DNA from: Merdibacter sp965119685 | GTDB lineage: Bacteria > Bacillota_I > Bacilli_A > Erysipelotrichales > Erysipelotrichaceae | DNA length: 64,000 nucleotides | Direction of reading: 5' to 3' | NCBI GenBank assembly: GCA_965119685.1 | Contig: OZ221971.1 | Location: 310,001-374,000, forward strand | Shown: positions 24,482 to 33,595 of the stretch, piece by piece | Numbering within the stretch: position 1 is the first letter of the stretch | Layout of the letters: each line of letters begins with the position of its first letter | The notes under the pieces: generated by a model | Database searches by the model: none | Told to the model about the DNA's origin: nothing | Seen by the model: the letters and a program-made list of their open reading frames with translations, nothing else | Program-made: the position numbers and the translations under genes

Positions 24482-25099
24482 TCAACCCAGCCGCATCCAT
24501 GCGAGCACGGCAAACAGCAAGGCGCTGAGCCAGTTGAGATCATAGGAGCTTTGCCGCAGCAGACGATCGGCAAGACGTGCCGGCAGATAGATGGCAAGCA
24601 GGGCGACAAGAAAGTTGAGCGCGACGATCTTCAGCGGATGCGCTAAGGAAAAGCCCATGGCCAAGCCGCTGAACAAAGAGTCCAGGGACAAGGTGATCGC
24701 CAGATAACACGCCTCTTTGACCGAGAGTGTTTTTGAATGATCCCGATCGGCTTTCTTCTCATCGAGATAGACGTCCAAAACGATCTGCACGCTGCCATAA
24801 TGCAAACGGATGCCGCAGTTTTTCTTGCTCAGCAAGCGTTTGATCGCCCCTTGAAACGCACAGTACACGCTCATCGCCGCAAAGACGAGACCACTGCACA
24901 AGGAAGCGGCCCATGCGGGCAGCAGGGAGGAGAGCGGTGCGGACAAAAGGAAAGAAAGCCCCAAAAACAGCGTGGAAGCCGCCGCCGTCACAAAAGCGCT
25001 TTTCAGCGGGATGCGAATCTTTTGCGACGCATAGGCAAGCGAAGCCAGCAGACTGTCCAGGCACAGCGCGGTAACGAAAAGCATTCCTTGAAGCATCAC
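24482..25099 (-). CDS. ytaF: MntP/YtaF-family membrane protein
   Basis: This is a 205-residue protein with six predicted membrane helices in two similar halves (LFVTALCLDSLLASLAYA; AITLSLDSLFSGLAMGF). The repeated Leu-Asp-Ser motif marks the MntP/YtaF superfamily. Long central polar loops (LHYGSVQIVLDVYLDEKKADRD) resemble YtaF of spore formers rather than MntP manganese exporters. YtaF is known mainly as a sporulation membrane protein, and transport of a cation is possible. Start 25099 or the next Met at 25096. The gene is divergent from the lipoprotein gene. Confidence 0.78.
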   Translation of the reverse strand: MMLQGMLFVTALCLDSLLASLAYASQKIRIPLKSAFVTAAASTLFLGLSFLLSAPLSSLLPAWAASLCSGLVFAAMSVYCAFQGAIKRLLSKKNCGIRLHYGSVQIVLDVYLDEKKADRDHSKTLSVKEACYLAITLSLDSLFSGLAMGFSLAHPLKIVALNFLVALLAIYLPARLADRLLRQSSYDLNWLSALLFAVLAWMRLG

Positions 25100-25178
25100 T
25101 CGATCACCCTTCGCGCCATACTATGAGAAAAAAACGACGGACGGCGGGTAAACGCCCTGTGTCTCCTATGTTCCCCTG

Positions 25179-25187
25179 TGATATAAT
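25179..25187 (+). promoter_or_regulatory. Extended -10 promoter of the lipoprotein gene
   Basis: TG-A-TATAAT (25179-25187) is a perfect extended -10 element 37 bases before the lipoprotein start. The -35 region is poor, as is usual for such promoters. Confidence 0.65.
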
Positions 25188-25223
25188 GAGGATAACAGTG
25201 CAGAGTGAAGAGGGGGAACTATA

Positions 25224-26138
25224 ATGAAACAATGGCGGCAGGCGGCAAGCGCGGGGCTGCTCGCAGTGACTTTGTTGACAAGCGGATGTCAACAGGAAAA
25301 TCCACAAGTGAGCGTCTATCGCTTCAATGATGATGCACAGTGGTTTTTAGGACAGCCCTCCTATGAAAATATCCTCGCCTATGATGCGCAAGAGCACACA
25401 ATCGCCATCGATGAGACGTATGGGGAACGGGCCTATCTCGATGGGGATGCGCTCGTCATCGAAGCGAGCGATGCGCAGGCACAGGCGCTGATCGAACAAA
25501 ACGAACGGCTGCTCAAGGAGGCGGCGCAGGCGTTAACCGATTGGGATGAGCGATACAGCGTACGCTATGACGAAGATTACGCCTCATTAGCCATCTGTAT
25601 CGATGAGCGTTACTTCACCGATATCTTCTCCAAGGAGTCCTTTGCGCTTGGCGGTGACATCTTCGGCGTCGTCAACATTGCGCTCGCTAACCGCATTTTG
25701 ACATGCAGGGACAATGACATCGGCATTGCCGTTACCATTGAAAACTGCGCTACGCACCATCAGGTCAGCAATGCCTATTACCCTTATCAAAGCGTCTCTG
25801 TCTCCTCACAGGATTGGCTGACGAGCAAAACACAGGATGTCCAGCAGCCTCACAGCCGGCAGGGCTATGTACAAGTAAGCGCCTGTATCGACGAGATCGA
25901 CGACACACATATCCTCTTTTCCTTACAGGAGCCGCGCACGCTTTATGAGGAAGATGCCCAGCTGGAGCTGTGTCTCTCCAGCGTATATGCGGACGATCTG
26001 TATCTGTCCGAGCAGCTTGCAAAAGGAGACGAAGTGCTCCTAGAGGTGAATGGATTGTATGCGATCCATGAAGACGGCAACGACATCGCGGACATCGCGC
26101 CGATCTCGATCATCCCTGTGCGCTGTCTCCCTCAATAA
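25224..26138 (+). CDS. Predicted lipoprotein of unknown function
   Basis: This is a 304-residue protein with a lipobox LLTSGC (Cys ~22) after MKQWRQAASAGLLAVT, so it should be anchored to the outer face of the membrane. The mature part is acidic, with repeated Asp/Glu/Tyr-rich strands (WFLGQPSYENILAYDAQEH; EASDAQAQALIEQNERLL). No catalytic motif is recognised. AGAGGGGG precedes the start. It is monocistronic and divergent from ytaF. It could be a sporulation or envelope lipoprotein, but nothing in the sequence shows which. Confidence 0.75.
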   Translation: MKQWRQAASAGLLAVTLLTSGCQQENPQVSVYRFNDDAQWFLGQPSYENILAYDAQEHTIAIDETYGERAYLDGDALVIEASDAQAQALIEQNERLLKEAAQALTDWDERYSVRYDEDYASLAICIDERYFTDIFSKESFALGGDIFGVVNIALANRILTCRDNDIGIAVTIENCATHHQVSNAYYPYQSVSVSSQDWLTSKTQDVQQPHSRQGYVQVSACIDEIDDTHILFSLQEPRTLYEEDAQLELCLSSVYADDLYLSEQLAKGDEVLLEVNGLYAIHEDGNDIADIAPISIIPVRCLPQ

Positions 26139-26258
26139 CAGCCAAACCTTTGCATCACCACGCTTTTCGCCAAGGCAAACGTCCCCTCTTGGGATAGGTT
26201 CTTTGCGAGAACCGCTTTATCTTTCCATCCCCTTGGCGTCCTTTGGTCATCCTTGCGC

Positions 26259-26281
26259 AAAAAAAGATGGCAGCGGCCATC
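26259..26281 (-). terminator. Intrinsic terminator of the pth-mfd-spoVT-rqcP operon
   Basis: Minus strand: GATGGC, loop CGCT, GCCATC (plus 26266-26281), then seven T (plus 26259-26265). It lies about 100 bases after the rqcP stop. Confidence 0.75.
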
Positions 26282-26384
26282 GTTTCATGTGTCCGCAGTG
26301 CCATCACTCCCATACAATGTATCGCAGGCAAAACAGCGAAATCGCAGTTCTCTTTTCCTCTTTGGCACAGCGCTGCCACTGCCG

Positions 26385-26660
26385 TCAGCTTTCTTGTGAG
26401 GGCTGAGACAGACGCTTTTCTTCGATGACCTCAAACATCAGCGCCGCATCGCTCTTAGATACCTGCTTAGGCGTCTGCAGCACCCGCACGCTCAGCTCCC
26501 GATAGCCAAACAGCACGCGAATCTCATCACCCGCTTTGACCTCCGTGCTGGGCTTGGCGATCCGCCCGTTGACATAAACGCGCTGCTGATCCGCCAATTC
26601 CTTCGACACCGTCCGCCGCTTTAAGATGCGGGCGGTTTTTAAATACTTATCTAACCGCAT
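26385..26660 (-). CDS. rqcP: RNA-binding S4 domain protein RqcP (YabO)
   Basis: This is a 91-residue S4-fold protein: MRLDKYLKTARILKRRT with VYVNGRIAKPSTEVKAGDEI is the full S4 motif. RqcP works with RqcH in ribosome-associated quality control, stabilising the peptidyl-tRNA during alanine tailing of stalled nascent chains on 50S subunits. Start 26660 has AGGAGGAGAAC; the longer frame is non-coding. Its place after pth-mfd-spoVT matches the Bacillus order in which yabO closes this block, with yabM and yabN absent here. Confidence 0.9.
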   Translation of the reverse strand: MRLDKYLKTARILKRRTVSKELADQQRVYVNGRIAKPSTEVKAGDEIRVLFGYRELSVRVLQTPKQVSKSDAALMFEVIEEKRLSQPSQES

Positions 26661-26735
26661 GTTCTCCTCCTTTTGCCATCGTGTCCCATCAGACGCTTTG
26701 GCCCTCTCTTCCATAGACGCTCAACGCCTTCTGCG

Positions 26736-27230
26736 CTAATGCTCCTGCTGTTTGACGAGCAGCTGGGCAAACGCCTCTGCCACACGTGTTTGTCCCTCTT
26801 CTACCGAGCGATCTTTCGCTAACAGGGCAAATGCCCCGTACCAATCGCCAAAGACGATAATCGGAAAGATATGGCCCTGATAGCGCTGAGGAGATTGTGC
26901 GTAAACCCGTTCTTCGCTGAAACGAATGCTGCGATGAACGTTGGCATGCTTCATAAACACATCGCTGATGCTGATCTGATGCCTGTCCAGCCATTCCTCA
27001 TGCAAAAACAAGACAGTGCTCTCCCCCAGCTTGCTCAAGATCTCACACATATATTCAATCTCTTCCATGTTACGGGAAAACACATTGTGCTTCTCGATGA
27101 TAATTTTATCATCTTCTGTAAAAAACTCAATGGAGTCTCCCTCCTTGAGCCGATATTGGCGGCGCATCTCCTTAGGGATGACGAGCCGTCCCAAATCATC
27201 GAGCCTTCTGACGATTCCGGTCGCTTTCAT
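26736..27230 (-). CDS. spoVT: Stage V sporulation protein T (AbrB-like regulator)
   Basis: This is a 164-residue regulator. The N-terminal AbrB/SpoVT swapped-hairpin domain is KATGIVRRLDDLGRLVIPKE with GDSIEFFTEDDKIIIEK. The C-terminal GAF-like domain (residues ~60-160) has FLHEEWLDRHQIS and GHIFPIIVFGDWYGAFALL. SpoVT tunes sigma-G-dependent genes in the forespore. Its presence is the best sequence hint that the organism can sporulate, though AbrB-like paralogs exist in non-sporulators. Start MKATG at 27230 follows GGAGGGATATT. It is positioned between mfd and rqcP as in Bacillus. Confidence 0.9.
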   Translation of the reverse strand: MKATGIVRRLDDLGRLVIPKEMRRQYRLKEGDSIEFFTEDDKIIIEKHNVFSRNMEEIEYMCEILSKLGESTVLFLHEEWLDRHQISISDVFMKHANVHRSIRFSEERVYAQSPQRYQGHIFPIIVFGDWYGAFALLAKDRSVEEGQTRVAEAFAQLLVKQQEH

Positions 27231-27319
27231 AATATCCCTCCATCGGATCATAAATCCGTTTCTTTCAAGGATAGTATGGGCACCCGCTCTGATTTTATAC
27301 CGAATGATGTCCCTCTGCT

Positions 27320-30300
27320 TTAGGCGGCAGGGGACAGGCGCAGGCTCTCATTGAGGGCGGCGATGGATAGCTCCAGCTGTTTTTTTCCTTTTGGGATGCT
27401 CAGCTGAATGCGCCCCTCCCGATAGCGCAGAGCAATCGAGCGGGACAGTTGGTTCATGCGCTCAAAAAGCCGCACACCGTCGATCTGCGAGCTCCATCCC
27501 TTGGTAAAGGTGATGCGCAGATCCCGCGCATTCTCCTGAAAATTTTCCACAATCGCCGCGTTGGCCAAGATGTCCAGCTGCTTTTTTTCAAACAGCAGGC
27601 GCACCTCGTTAGGCAGACGTCCGTAGAGATCGACAACCTCCTCCAGCAGCGACTGTAACTCCCGCGCGCTGCGAACACCCTCAATGCGCTGGTAAAGAGA
27701 AAGCTTATCTCCATCCTGCGGCGCAAATGTCTGCGGGATGTACGCGTCCACCTGTATGCCGGTAGGCTTGATCGCTTCTTCTTCCTCGGCAACCGACACA
27801 CCGCGGTGACGGGCGATGGCGTCATGCAGCATCTCCATGTACATATCGATGCCGACGCTGTCGATGAATCCCGCCTGCTGCGGTCCTAACAGATCACCGG
27901 CGCCGCGGATCGTCAAATCCCGCATAGCGATCTTATAGCCGCTGCCCAGTTGCGTAAATTCTCGAATTGATCGCAGGCGTTTCATCGCGGTTTCATTGAG
28001 CTGCTTTTGCGGACGGTACATCAGGTAGGCGTAAGCGATGCGGCTGCTTCTGCCGACTCGTCCGCGAATCTGATACAGCTGGGATAAACCGAAGCGATCA
28101 GCGTCCTCGATTAAGATCGTATTGGCGTTGGGAATGTCGATGCCCGTCTCGATGATCGTCGTACAGACGAGCACCTGATATTTATTCTCATGAAATTCCA
28201 GCATGACGTCCTCGATCTCCTCGCGTTCCATTTGTCCGTGGGCAACGCCGATGCCGATCTGCGGAAATGCCTGCTTCAGTTCGTTCGCCACCTGATAAAT
28301 CCGTTCGATGCGGTTATAGAGGTAGAACACCTGTCCGTTACGGGAGAGCTCCCGCTGGATGATCTCCTTAATCATAGAGAAGTTATGCTCGATCACATAG
28401 GTTTGCACCGGATGGCGGTTGCTTGGCGGCGTATTCAGCTGCGAAAGCGAGCGGATGCCCACTAACGACATCTGCAAGGTGCGCGGAATCGGGGTGGCGC
28501 TCAAGGAGAGCACGTCGATACCGTTTTTCAGCTCCTTGATGCGCTCTTTATGCTCCACGCCGAAGCGCTGTTCCTCATCGATCACCAGAAAGCCGAGGTC
28601 TTTCCACGCCATATCCTTTGACAGCAGACGATGTGTGCCGATGACAATGTCAACGCTGCCCTCTTTCATCCCTTGGATGATCTGCGTCTGTTTCGCTTTG
28701 GCGACAAAACGGTTGAGCACTTCGATACGCACCGGATAATCGCGAAAACGCTCTGCGAACGTTTGATAGTGCTGCATCGACAAGATCGTCGTCGGGCACA
28801 GAAAAGCGACCTGCTTATTGTCGATCACCGCTTTAAAGGCGGCGCGTACCGCCACCTCGGTCTTGCCGAAGCCGACATCTCCGCACAGCAGGCGATCCAT
28901 CGGATGCGCGCTCTCCATATCCGCCTTGATCTGTGCGACGGCGCTTTCCTGATCTGCCGTCAGCTCATATTCAAAGCGATCCTCAAATTCCTTCTGCATC
29001 GGGGTATCCTTGGAGAAGGCAAAGCCGATGTCCTCGCTGCGCAGGGCGTACAGCTCCACCAAGCGCGCCGCCAGTTCCTCGACCTTTTCACTGACCTTGC
29101 GGCGGGTTCGCTCCCACTCGCCGCTGCCCAGCTTATTGAGCTTGACGCCGACCCCCTCCTTGGCGACATAGCGGCGAATCAAGCGAAACTGCGAAAGCGG
29201 AACGAGCAATTCGTCGTTGCCGCGGTAGACAACACGCAGATAATCCTGATGGATACCATTGTTTTCCCGGGTAATAATGCCCATGTATTTACCGACGCCA
29301 TGCTGATTATGCACGACATAATCACCGACGTTGAGCTCCAAATAATCGTTGAGCACGCTCGCTTCTTTAAATTTCGCATGATAGCGCACCAGCTTTTTCT
29401 CTTTGGGAAACAGCTCCTGCCGCGTATAGACGACGATGTGCTCCCGCAGGCACTGAAAGCCCTGAACAAAGGGAAGCGCACAGACGTAGATGCCCGGTTT
29501 ATGCCAGTCGACCACCCCGGCAGCATACGGTACCTGCTCACTCTGCAAGCCCTCTTGCACGATCTGCGCGTCATGCTTTTCCACGCAGAGCACCACCGCC
29601 GCCGTCTTCGCCTGTTCACGGATACTCGCTAAACGCTGGGCAAAGGAGAGCTCGCTCACCTCTGCGTTCATGATCTGTGAGCTGATCGGATGGTGCATGT
29701 TCAAAAACAGATCGACTGTCGTCAGCGGATGATGCGCGATACAGGCGTTCTCATCGCGAAATAAGGTAAACTTTTCCGGCATGCGTCCTTCCTGTGTCAT
29801 CTCCTGCACATAGGCGATCGTCTCCTCCTGAATGCGGCGCAGGGTATCGTGCACCTCTTCCTTGCTGGAGAGAATGATGCGGGCGTTTGGACAGTAATCG
29901 CTGATGCCAAAGTGCTGATCCAGCCATGCGAAATACGGATACAGACGGCCGTCGGGCAGATGACTGCGCAAAGCCTCAAAATCCTGTTCCAGCACATCTT
30001 CCAGCTGTGCGCGGGCAAGCTCATCCAAACGGCGCAGCTGCTGTTTGGCGGCGTTTTGCACGCTGTTTTGCAGGGTGTCGAGCTGTTCCTCACTGAATAA
30101 GAGATCGCTGGCCGGAATGATGCGCGCCTGTGTAATCTCTTCAATCGTGCGCTGGCTTCCCTCGTCAAAGAAACGGATGCTCTCGATGACATTATCGAAA
30201 AACTCGATGCGCAAAGGGTGCGGGTAGTTGATGGAAAACACGTCGATGATCCCGCCGCGGGCCGCATAACAAAGCGGCTGATCGACACGGCTGCACTTTG

Positions 30301-30778
30301 TGTAACCGCTGCTTTGTAAGCGCTGTTTGAGCGTCTCATAAGCGATTGTATCATCGACATGCAGATGAAAGCAATGTTCCTCAAACAGGGCGGGCGAAGG
30401 TAAAAAGCGATGGAACGCCGCCGTATTGAGAATGAGGACGAAAGGCTCCCTGCGCTCAAGGATGTCCGCCATCACTTCCAGCTGTTCCGCCTTTGCCTGC
30501 GGCGATGCGGCGATCGCCTCTACCCGCAGCGATTCCTCCATGACAAAAAGCAGCGCTTTCTTGCCGAGGAGCGCTGTGATGCACTCATACAGGCGCTGTG
30601 CCGTATAGCTGTTGTTTTTCACCACCAGCAGTGTCTGCGGTTGTTTGGTAAAGTACGCCGCCAGCACCAGCGCCTCTTCCATCAGCGACAGATTGCCAAG
30701 CTCACTTTTCCCCGCACACAGGCTTTCCACCGCCGGATTGTCTTGTAAAAGACGCAGTAATTCCTGAATACCAATCAC
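27320..30778 (-). CDS. mfd: Transcription-repair coupling factor
   Basis: This is a 1152-residue ATP-dependent translocase that removes RNA polymerase stalled at DNA damage and recruits UvrA. The N-terminal UvrB-like region (1-~450) ends before the RNAP-interacting CarD-like domain (YLELNVGDYVVHNQHGVG). Helicase motifs follow: LLCGDVGFGKTEVAVR (Walker A), LVIDEEQRFG (DEEQ box), LSATPIPRTL, TTIIETGIDIPNANT and QLYQIRGRVGRS. A C-terminal TRCF domain (HRGVSVAEEEEA onwards) completes it. Length is normal. It overlaps pth by four bases (ATGA). Confidence 0.97.
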   Translation of the reverse strand: MIGIQELLRLLQDNPAVESLCAGKSELGNLSLMEEALVLAAYFTKQPQTLLVVKNNSYTAQRLYECITALLGKKALLFVMEESLRVEAIAASPQAKAEQLEVMADILERREPFVLILNTAAFHRFLPSPALFEEHCFHLHVDDTIAYETLKQRLQSSGYTKCSRVDQPLCYAARGGIIDVFSINYPHPLRIEFFDNVIESIRFFDEGSQRTIEEITQARIIPASDLLFSEEQLDTLQNSVQNAAKQQLRRLDELARAQLEDVLEQDFEALRSHLPDGRLYPYFAWLDQHFGISDYCPNARIILSSKEEVHDTLRRIQEETIAYVQEMTQEGRMPEKFTLFRDENACIAHHPLTTVDLFLNMHHPISSQIMNAEVSELSFAQRLASIREQAKTAAVVLCVEKHDAQIVQEGLQSEQVPYAAGVVDWHKPGIYVCALPFVQGFQCLREHIVVYTRQELFPKEKKLVRYHAKFKEASVLNDYLELNVGDYVVHNQHGVGKYMGIITRENNGIHQDYLRVVYRGNDELLVPLSQFRLIRRYVAKEGVGVKLNKLGSGEWERTRRKVSEKVEELAARLVELYALRSEDIGFAFSKDTPMQKEFEDRFEYELTADQESAVAQIKADMESAHPMDRLLCGDVGFGKTEVAVRAAFKAVIDNKQVAFLCPTTILSMQHYQTFAERFRDYPVRIEVLNRFVAKAKQTQIIQGMKEGSVDIVIGTHRLLSKDMAWKDLGFLVIDEEQRFGVEHKERIKELKNGIDVLSLSATPIPRTLQMSLVGIRSLSQLNTPPSNRHPVQTYVIEHNFSMIKEIIQRELSRNGQVFYLYNRIERIYQVANELKQAFPQIGIGVAHGQMEREEIEDVMLEFHENKYQVLVCTTIIETGIDIPNANTILIEDADRFGLSQLYQIRGRVGRSSRIAYAYLMYRPQKQLNETAMKRLRSIREFTQLGSGYKIAMRDLTIRGAGDLLGPQQAGFIDSVGIDMYMEMLHDAIARHRGVSVAEEEEAIKPTGIQVDAYIPQTFAPQDGDKLSLYQRIEGVRSARELQSLLEEVVDLYGRLPNEVRLLFEKKQLDILANAAIVENFQENARDLRITFTKGWSSQIDGVRLFERMNQLSRSIALRYREGRIQLSIPKGKKQLELSIAALNESLRLSPAA

Positions 30779-31335
30779 CTCTTGTTAAATTGATTCATCG
30801 CCTCGAGAAAGGAGTGCTGCAAGGAAAACACCGCCGCCTGCGCCGCCTCGCGAACAGACGCCTGATAGGCTTCCTGATCTTCCTTGCGGATTTTTCCCAG
30901 CACCCAGTCCACCGTCGGTATGCGCGTGTCCTTGTCGATACCGATGCGGATGCGGTCAAACTCCTGCGTGCCGATATGGGCGATGATGCTCTTGATACCG
31001 TTATGTCCCCCGGCGCTTCCCCGCTGCCGTAAGCGCAGTTTGCCGACGGGCAGATCTAAATCGTCATAGATCACTAACAGATCACCGGGAGCTAACCGAT
31101 AGAAATCCATGGCGGCGCGCACCGCCTCCCCGCTGTTGTTCATGAACGTCTGCGGCTTCATAAGCAGCACGCTCTCTTTGCCGATGTTCACCTTATCGAT
31201 CAGCGCCTTGAATTTCTTCTGCGCGATATTTGCCGATGTGATTGACGCGATGGCATCCATCGCCTCAAAGCCGGCATTGTGCCGGGTATGTTCATACGTT
31301 TTACCGGGATTCCCCAGCCCTACGATTAGCTTCAT
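30775..31335 (-). CDS. pth: Peptidyl-tRNA hydrolase
   Basis: This is a 186-residue enzyme that frees tRNA from prematurely released peptidyl-tRNA. Motifs are KLIVGLGNPGKTYEHTRHNAGF (catalytic His in TRHNAGF), KPQTFMNNSGEAV, VIYDDLDLPVGKLRLR and GSAGGHNGIKSI. The ATG at 31335 is preferred because GAGGAAG ends six bases upstream; two Met codons just before it are in frame. First gene of the block; its product and RqcP both act on stalled translation. Confidence 0.96.
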   Translation of the reverse strand: MKLIVGLGNPGKTYEHTRHNAGFEAMDAIASITSANIAQKKFKALIDKVNIGKESVLLMKPQTFMNNSGEAVRAAMDFYRLAPGDLLVIYDDLDLPVGKLRLRQRGSAGGHNGIKSIIAHIGTQEFDRIRIGIDKDTRIPTVDWVLGKIRKEDQEAYQASVREAAQAAVFSLQHSFLEAMNQFNKR

Positions 31336-31390
31336 AGACATCTTCCTCACTTGCCACTCTATTATAATGAGATTGCAAAAAAAAGGAAAG

Positions 31391-31429
31391 AAAAAAGATC
31401 GGCGGTCACAGGAAAAATCGGTGACTGCC
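31391..31429 (-). terminator. Terminator-like hairpin 55 bases upstream of pth
   Basis: Minus strand: GGCAGTCAC (plus 31421-31429) pairs with GTGACCGCC (plus 31401-31409) with one wobble, followed by GATCTTTTTTC. It could close upstream transcripts or act as a leader attenuator of the pth operon. Confidence 0.55.
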
Positions 31430-31659
31430 CGTTTATGAACGGTGAGTGCGCGAAAGCGGGCGGCGAGGGGAGATGGCGTCTAAGCATCGGAGGGATTCTT
31501 CCTCTGTTTATTATTCAATGGGCGAGTGTTTCCTTTTTTGCTTTCCATGAATCATACGCCCCCTTTTTTCCTGCCTGTTATTCATCACTCTATGTCCATC
31601 GCTCAAAAAACAATAGAGAAAACGCTCCTTGGTCAGCAGTCTGTAATCTCCTCCTGTCA

Positions 31660-31684
31660 AAGGAAAGGGCGCCGGAATGCGCCC
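31660..31684 (-). terminator. GC-rich hairpin after the small membrane protein gene
   Basis: GGGCGC (31667-31672) and GCGCCC (31679-31684) form a perfect six-pair stem. On the minus strand TTTCCTTT follows. It lies about 75 bases past the stop of the gene at 31760. Confidence 0.5.
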
Positions 31685-31759
31685 TGTTACACTAGGATGG
31701 ATTGTTTATATGGCATCATCATTGAAAGAAGCTTCGCTGTGACAGGCACGTCTTGCCAT

Positions 31760-32137
31760 TTATCGAAAGGGAACACACATCGCCCAAAAGAAGACGCTCA
31801 CCAACAAGACACATTCAAATATCACATAGTAGGCCATATAGAATGTTTCTTCTTTTCCGTTGGCGATCACCTGATAGCGCTTTGCGAGAATCCATGGCAA
31901 AGCCCCATAGCACACAGCCCCTACATAAGGGTTGACGATAAAGCCTGCGCACAGTCCACCGGCAATGAGTGCCAATATGCTCATATAAAGGATTCGTCCT
32001 GTCTGTGAAACGTCCTCTTTGCGATGAATGCTCAGAAGCATTTTATTCACCACAAACGGCAGCGGAGCATACAAAAGCAGGAGCAGGGCAAATGTGATGA
32101 AGAAATGTAATTCTCCTGTTGTCGGCTGTATCGGCAT
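31760..32137 (-). CDS. Small integral membrane protein, function unknown
   Basis: This is a 125-residue protein with four hydrophobic segments (FFITFALLLLLYAPLPFVV; ILYMSILALIAGGLCAGFIV; VGAVCYGALPWILA; MAYYVIFECVLLVSVFFWA). I do not recognise the family. GAAAGAAGGTGACGTT precedes the ATG. It is followed by a hairpin terminator and preceded by ~330 bases without a convincing gene. Confidence 0.6.
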   Translation of the reverse strand: MPIQPTTGELHFFITFALLLLLYAPLPFVVNKMLLSIHRKEDVSQTGRILYMSILALIAGGLCAGFIVNPYVGAVCYGALPWILAKRYQVIANGKEETFYMAYYVIFECVLLVSVFFWAMCVPFR

Positions 32138-32168
32138 AACGTCACCTTCTTTCGTAGATACCAGAGAA

Positions 32169-32396
32169 TTAAGAAATTGTTTGTCCGCCGGAGGTCACGC
32201 GGAGTGTTTCATTCAACATGGACGCCGCCTCGGTTCTTACACTGATGCTCGGCGTTTTCAGATAAGAGAAGCGAACGAAACTGTCATCATTCAGATTTAC
32301 ACGTGACAACAAGTCCCTCCCTATAAGACTGATGTCAGCTGCAGAAGCCGCTGTGAGCTCTGGCATTTCTGAAATAGATATTTTCGGAGTGTACAA
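32169..32396 (-). other. Doubtful 75-codon open frame in an otherwise empty gap
   Basis: The gap 32138-32466 holds one open frame beginning with TTG directly after a stop codon, with no ribosome site. An internal ATG (MPELTAASAADISL) also lacks one. The translation ends RVTSGGQTIS and resembles nothing I know. It may be a gene remnant or chance. Nothing else is seen in this gap. Confidence 0.2.
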
Positions 32397-32466
32397 TTAC
32401 TTTCACGATCTGTCTGGCGGCAGTCTTTTCAATATGTATGAATAAAGCTATGTTGAGCCTACTGCA

Positions 32467-32994
32467 TCATCCTCTCTCATCCGGGAAAGCGGTGAGCGAA
32501 CGAAGATTACCGGGGATCTCTTCTCCGGATGCGTCGAACAGCCGGAAATTGTTAGGGAGCTGATATTCCTGTGGCAGCTCATAACGGAAGATATGTTTTC
32601 CCCGCGCTTGAATGTCCTTCTCGGAAATGGTGATAAACGAGAATTCGTCCTTGGCAATGTCACAGGAGAAGCTGTCGATGTTTTCATCATCGTCGATAAA
32701 CAAGGTCAGCTGAGTTTCTTCGGGAGTATGGAGACGAAAGTAACCGCAGGAATTCTCCTCTTCTTTAGAGGCGAGCAGTTGATAAGCGTCTCCCTCTTGC
32801 GCAAACTCAAGAAACACAAGACCCTCCTCGTCATCTAACAGGTACATGATGCCGCTGCCGGTATCGGCAGCTTGGATGACTCTACAATCGGCATAGTTAT
32901 CCTCGATATAAGCCTCAGGATCGGCGATGTCACCCGATGGGGATGTGCAGGCAGTAAGCATGAGAAGAACGAATATCCACAATCTTTTTTTCAT
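32467..32994 (-). CDS. Predicted lipoprotein, function unknown
   Basis: This is a 175-residue protein with a lipobox LMLTAC (Cys ~16) after MKKRLWIFVL, so lipid-anchored outside the membrane. The mature part is very acidic (ADPEAYIEDNYADCR; FIDDDENIDSF) and holds about 160 residues with two further cysteines (DCRV, SCGYF). Upstream AGAAAGGAGGGGG is a strong ribosome site. It is divergent from the BlaI/BlaR1-like pair, about 235 bases away, and could be controlled with it, but this is only positional. Confidence 0.72.
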   Translation of the reverse strand: MKKRLWIFVLLMLTACTSPSGDIADPEAYIEDNYADCRVIQAADTGSGIMYLLDDEEGLVFLEFAQEGDAYQLLASKEEENSCGYFRLHTPEETQLTLFIDDDENIDSFSCDIAKDEFSFITISEKDIQARGKHIFRYELPQEYQLPNNFRLFDASGEEIPGNLRSLTAFPDERG

Positions 32995-33158
32995 ATCACC
33001 CCCTCCTTTCTGCTTTGAATGATGAAATAAGCCATTTATTGAAGATCACTACGATCCTCTATCCTTCATCTATACTATAAACGATCGATCAAGAAAAAAT
33101 AATTCTTATTATTTTTTTAGTTTTATGATAATATAAATATTGTAGCGGTAATATTATT

Positions 33159-33206
33159 GTTAATTATTAACGTTCTATTGATTATTCATTAGATAGACAA
33201 TAAATT
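33159..33206 (+). promoter_or_regulatory. Promoter and palindromic operator candidate of the BlaI-like gene
   Basis: TTGATT (33178-33183), 17 bases, TAAATT (33201-33206) form a plausible promoter. Just upstream lies the perfect palindrome GTTAAT-T-ATTAAC (33159-33171). BlaI/MecI repressors bind dyads near their own promoters, so this is a natural candidate operator. The typical TACA/TGTA core is not present. Confidence 0.45.
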
Positions 33207-33229
33207 AGTATCAAAGAGGTGATTATCAA

Positions 33230-33595
33230 ATGGTGAATAAGTCGAAACTGACCAAAAGAGAATATGATATTATGGAAATCCTCTGGAAATTCAGCGAGCC
33301 CTTGCCTGCCAGCGAGATTCAAAACAACATTCCCGAGTTATCCATAAATTCCGTACTTCTCATCGTTAAGCGTCTCATTAACAAGAATTACGTATATGTT
33401 GCCAAAATATCGCAAAGCGGTAAAGTGTTGATGCGCGAATTTTCCCCTTGTCTCAGCAAAGAACAGTACATGTCATCCCTCATGGATCAAAAGACGCTGA
33501 TGCATCTTGCCTCCTCTTTTATACAGCAATGTGATGACATGGACATCATCGATATGCTTCAACAAGAAATCGATAAAAAGAAAAGCGGGATGTGA
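33230..33595 (+). CDS. BlaI/MecI/CopY-family transcriptional repressor
   Basis: This is a 121-residue repressor with the family's winged helix: LTKREYDIMEILWKFSEPL, SINSVLLIVKRLINKNYV and a helical dimerisation tail (QKTLMHLASSFIQQCDDMD). GAGGTG precedes the start. The stop overlaps the start of the metallopeptidase gene by four bases. In the classical systems the membrane peptidase triggers cleavage of the repressor; here no beta-lactamase or mecA gene follows, only a tiny secreted peptide. Confidence 0.9.
   Translation: MVNKSKLTKREYDIMEILWKFSEPLPASEIQNNIPELSINSVLLIVKRLINKNYVYVAKISQSGKVLMREFSPCLSKEQYMSSLMDQKTLMHLASSFIQQCDDMDIIDMLQQEIDKKKSGM

Larger units (their letters stand above)
31336..31759. 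other. Intergenic region upstream of pth, two minus-strand terminators only
   Basis: About 420 bases without a supported gene. It contains the hairpins annotated at 31391-31429 and 31660-31684, and short GC-poor stretches. No promoter of high quality for pth stands out. Confidence 0.5.

Noticed and set aside
28631..29632. 333-codon open frame on the plus strand inside mfd
   Set aside because: It is antisense to a full-length, well conserved mfd gene, has no ribosome site and its translation is rich in His/Arg/Leu as expected from a shadow frame.
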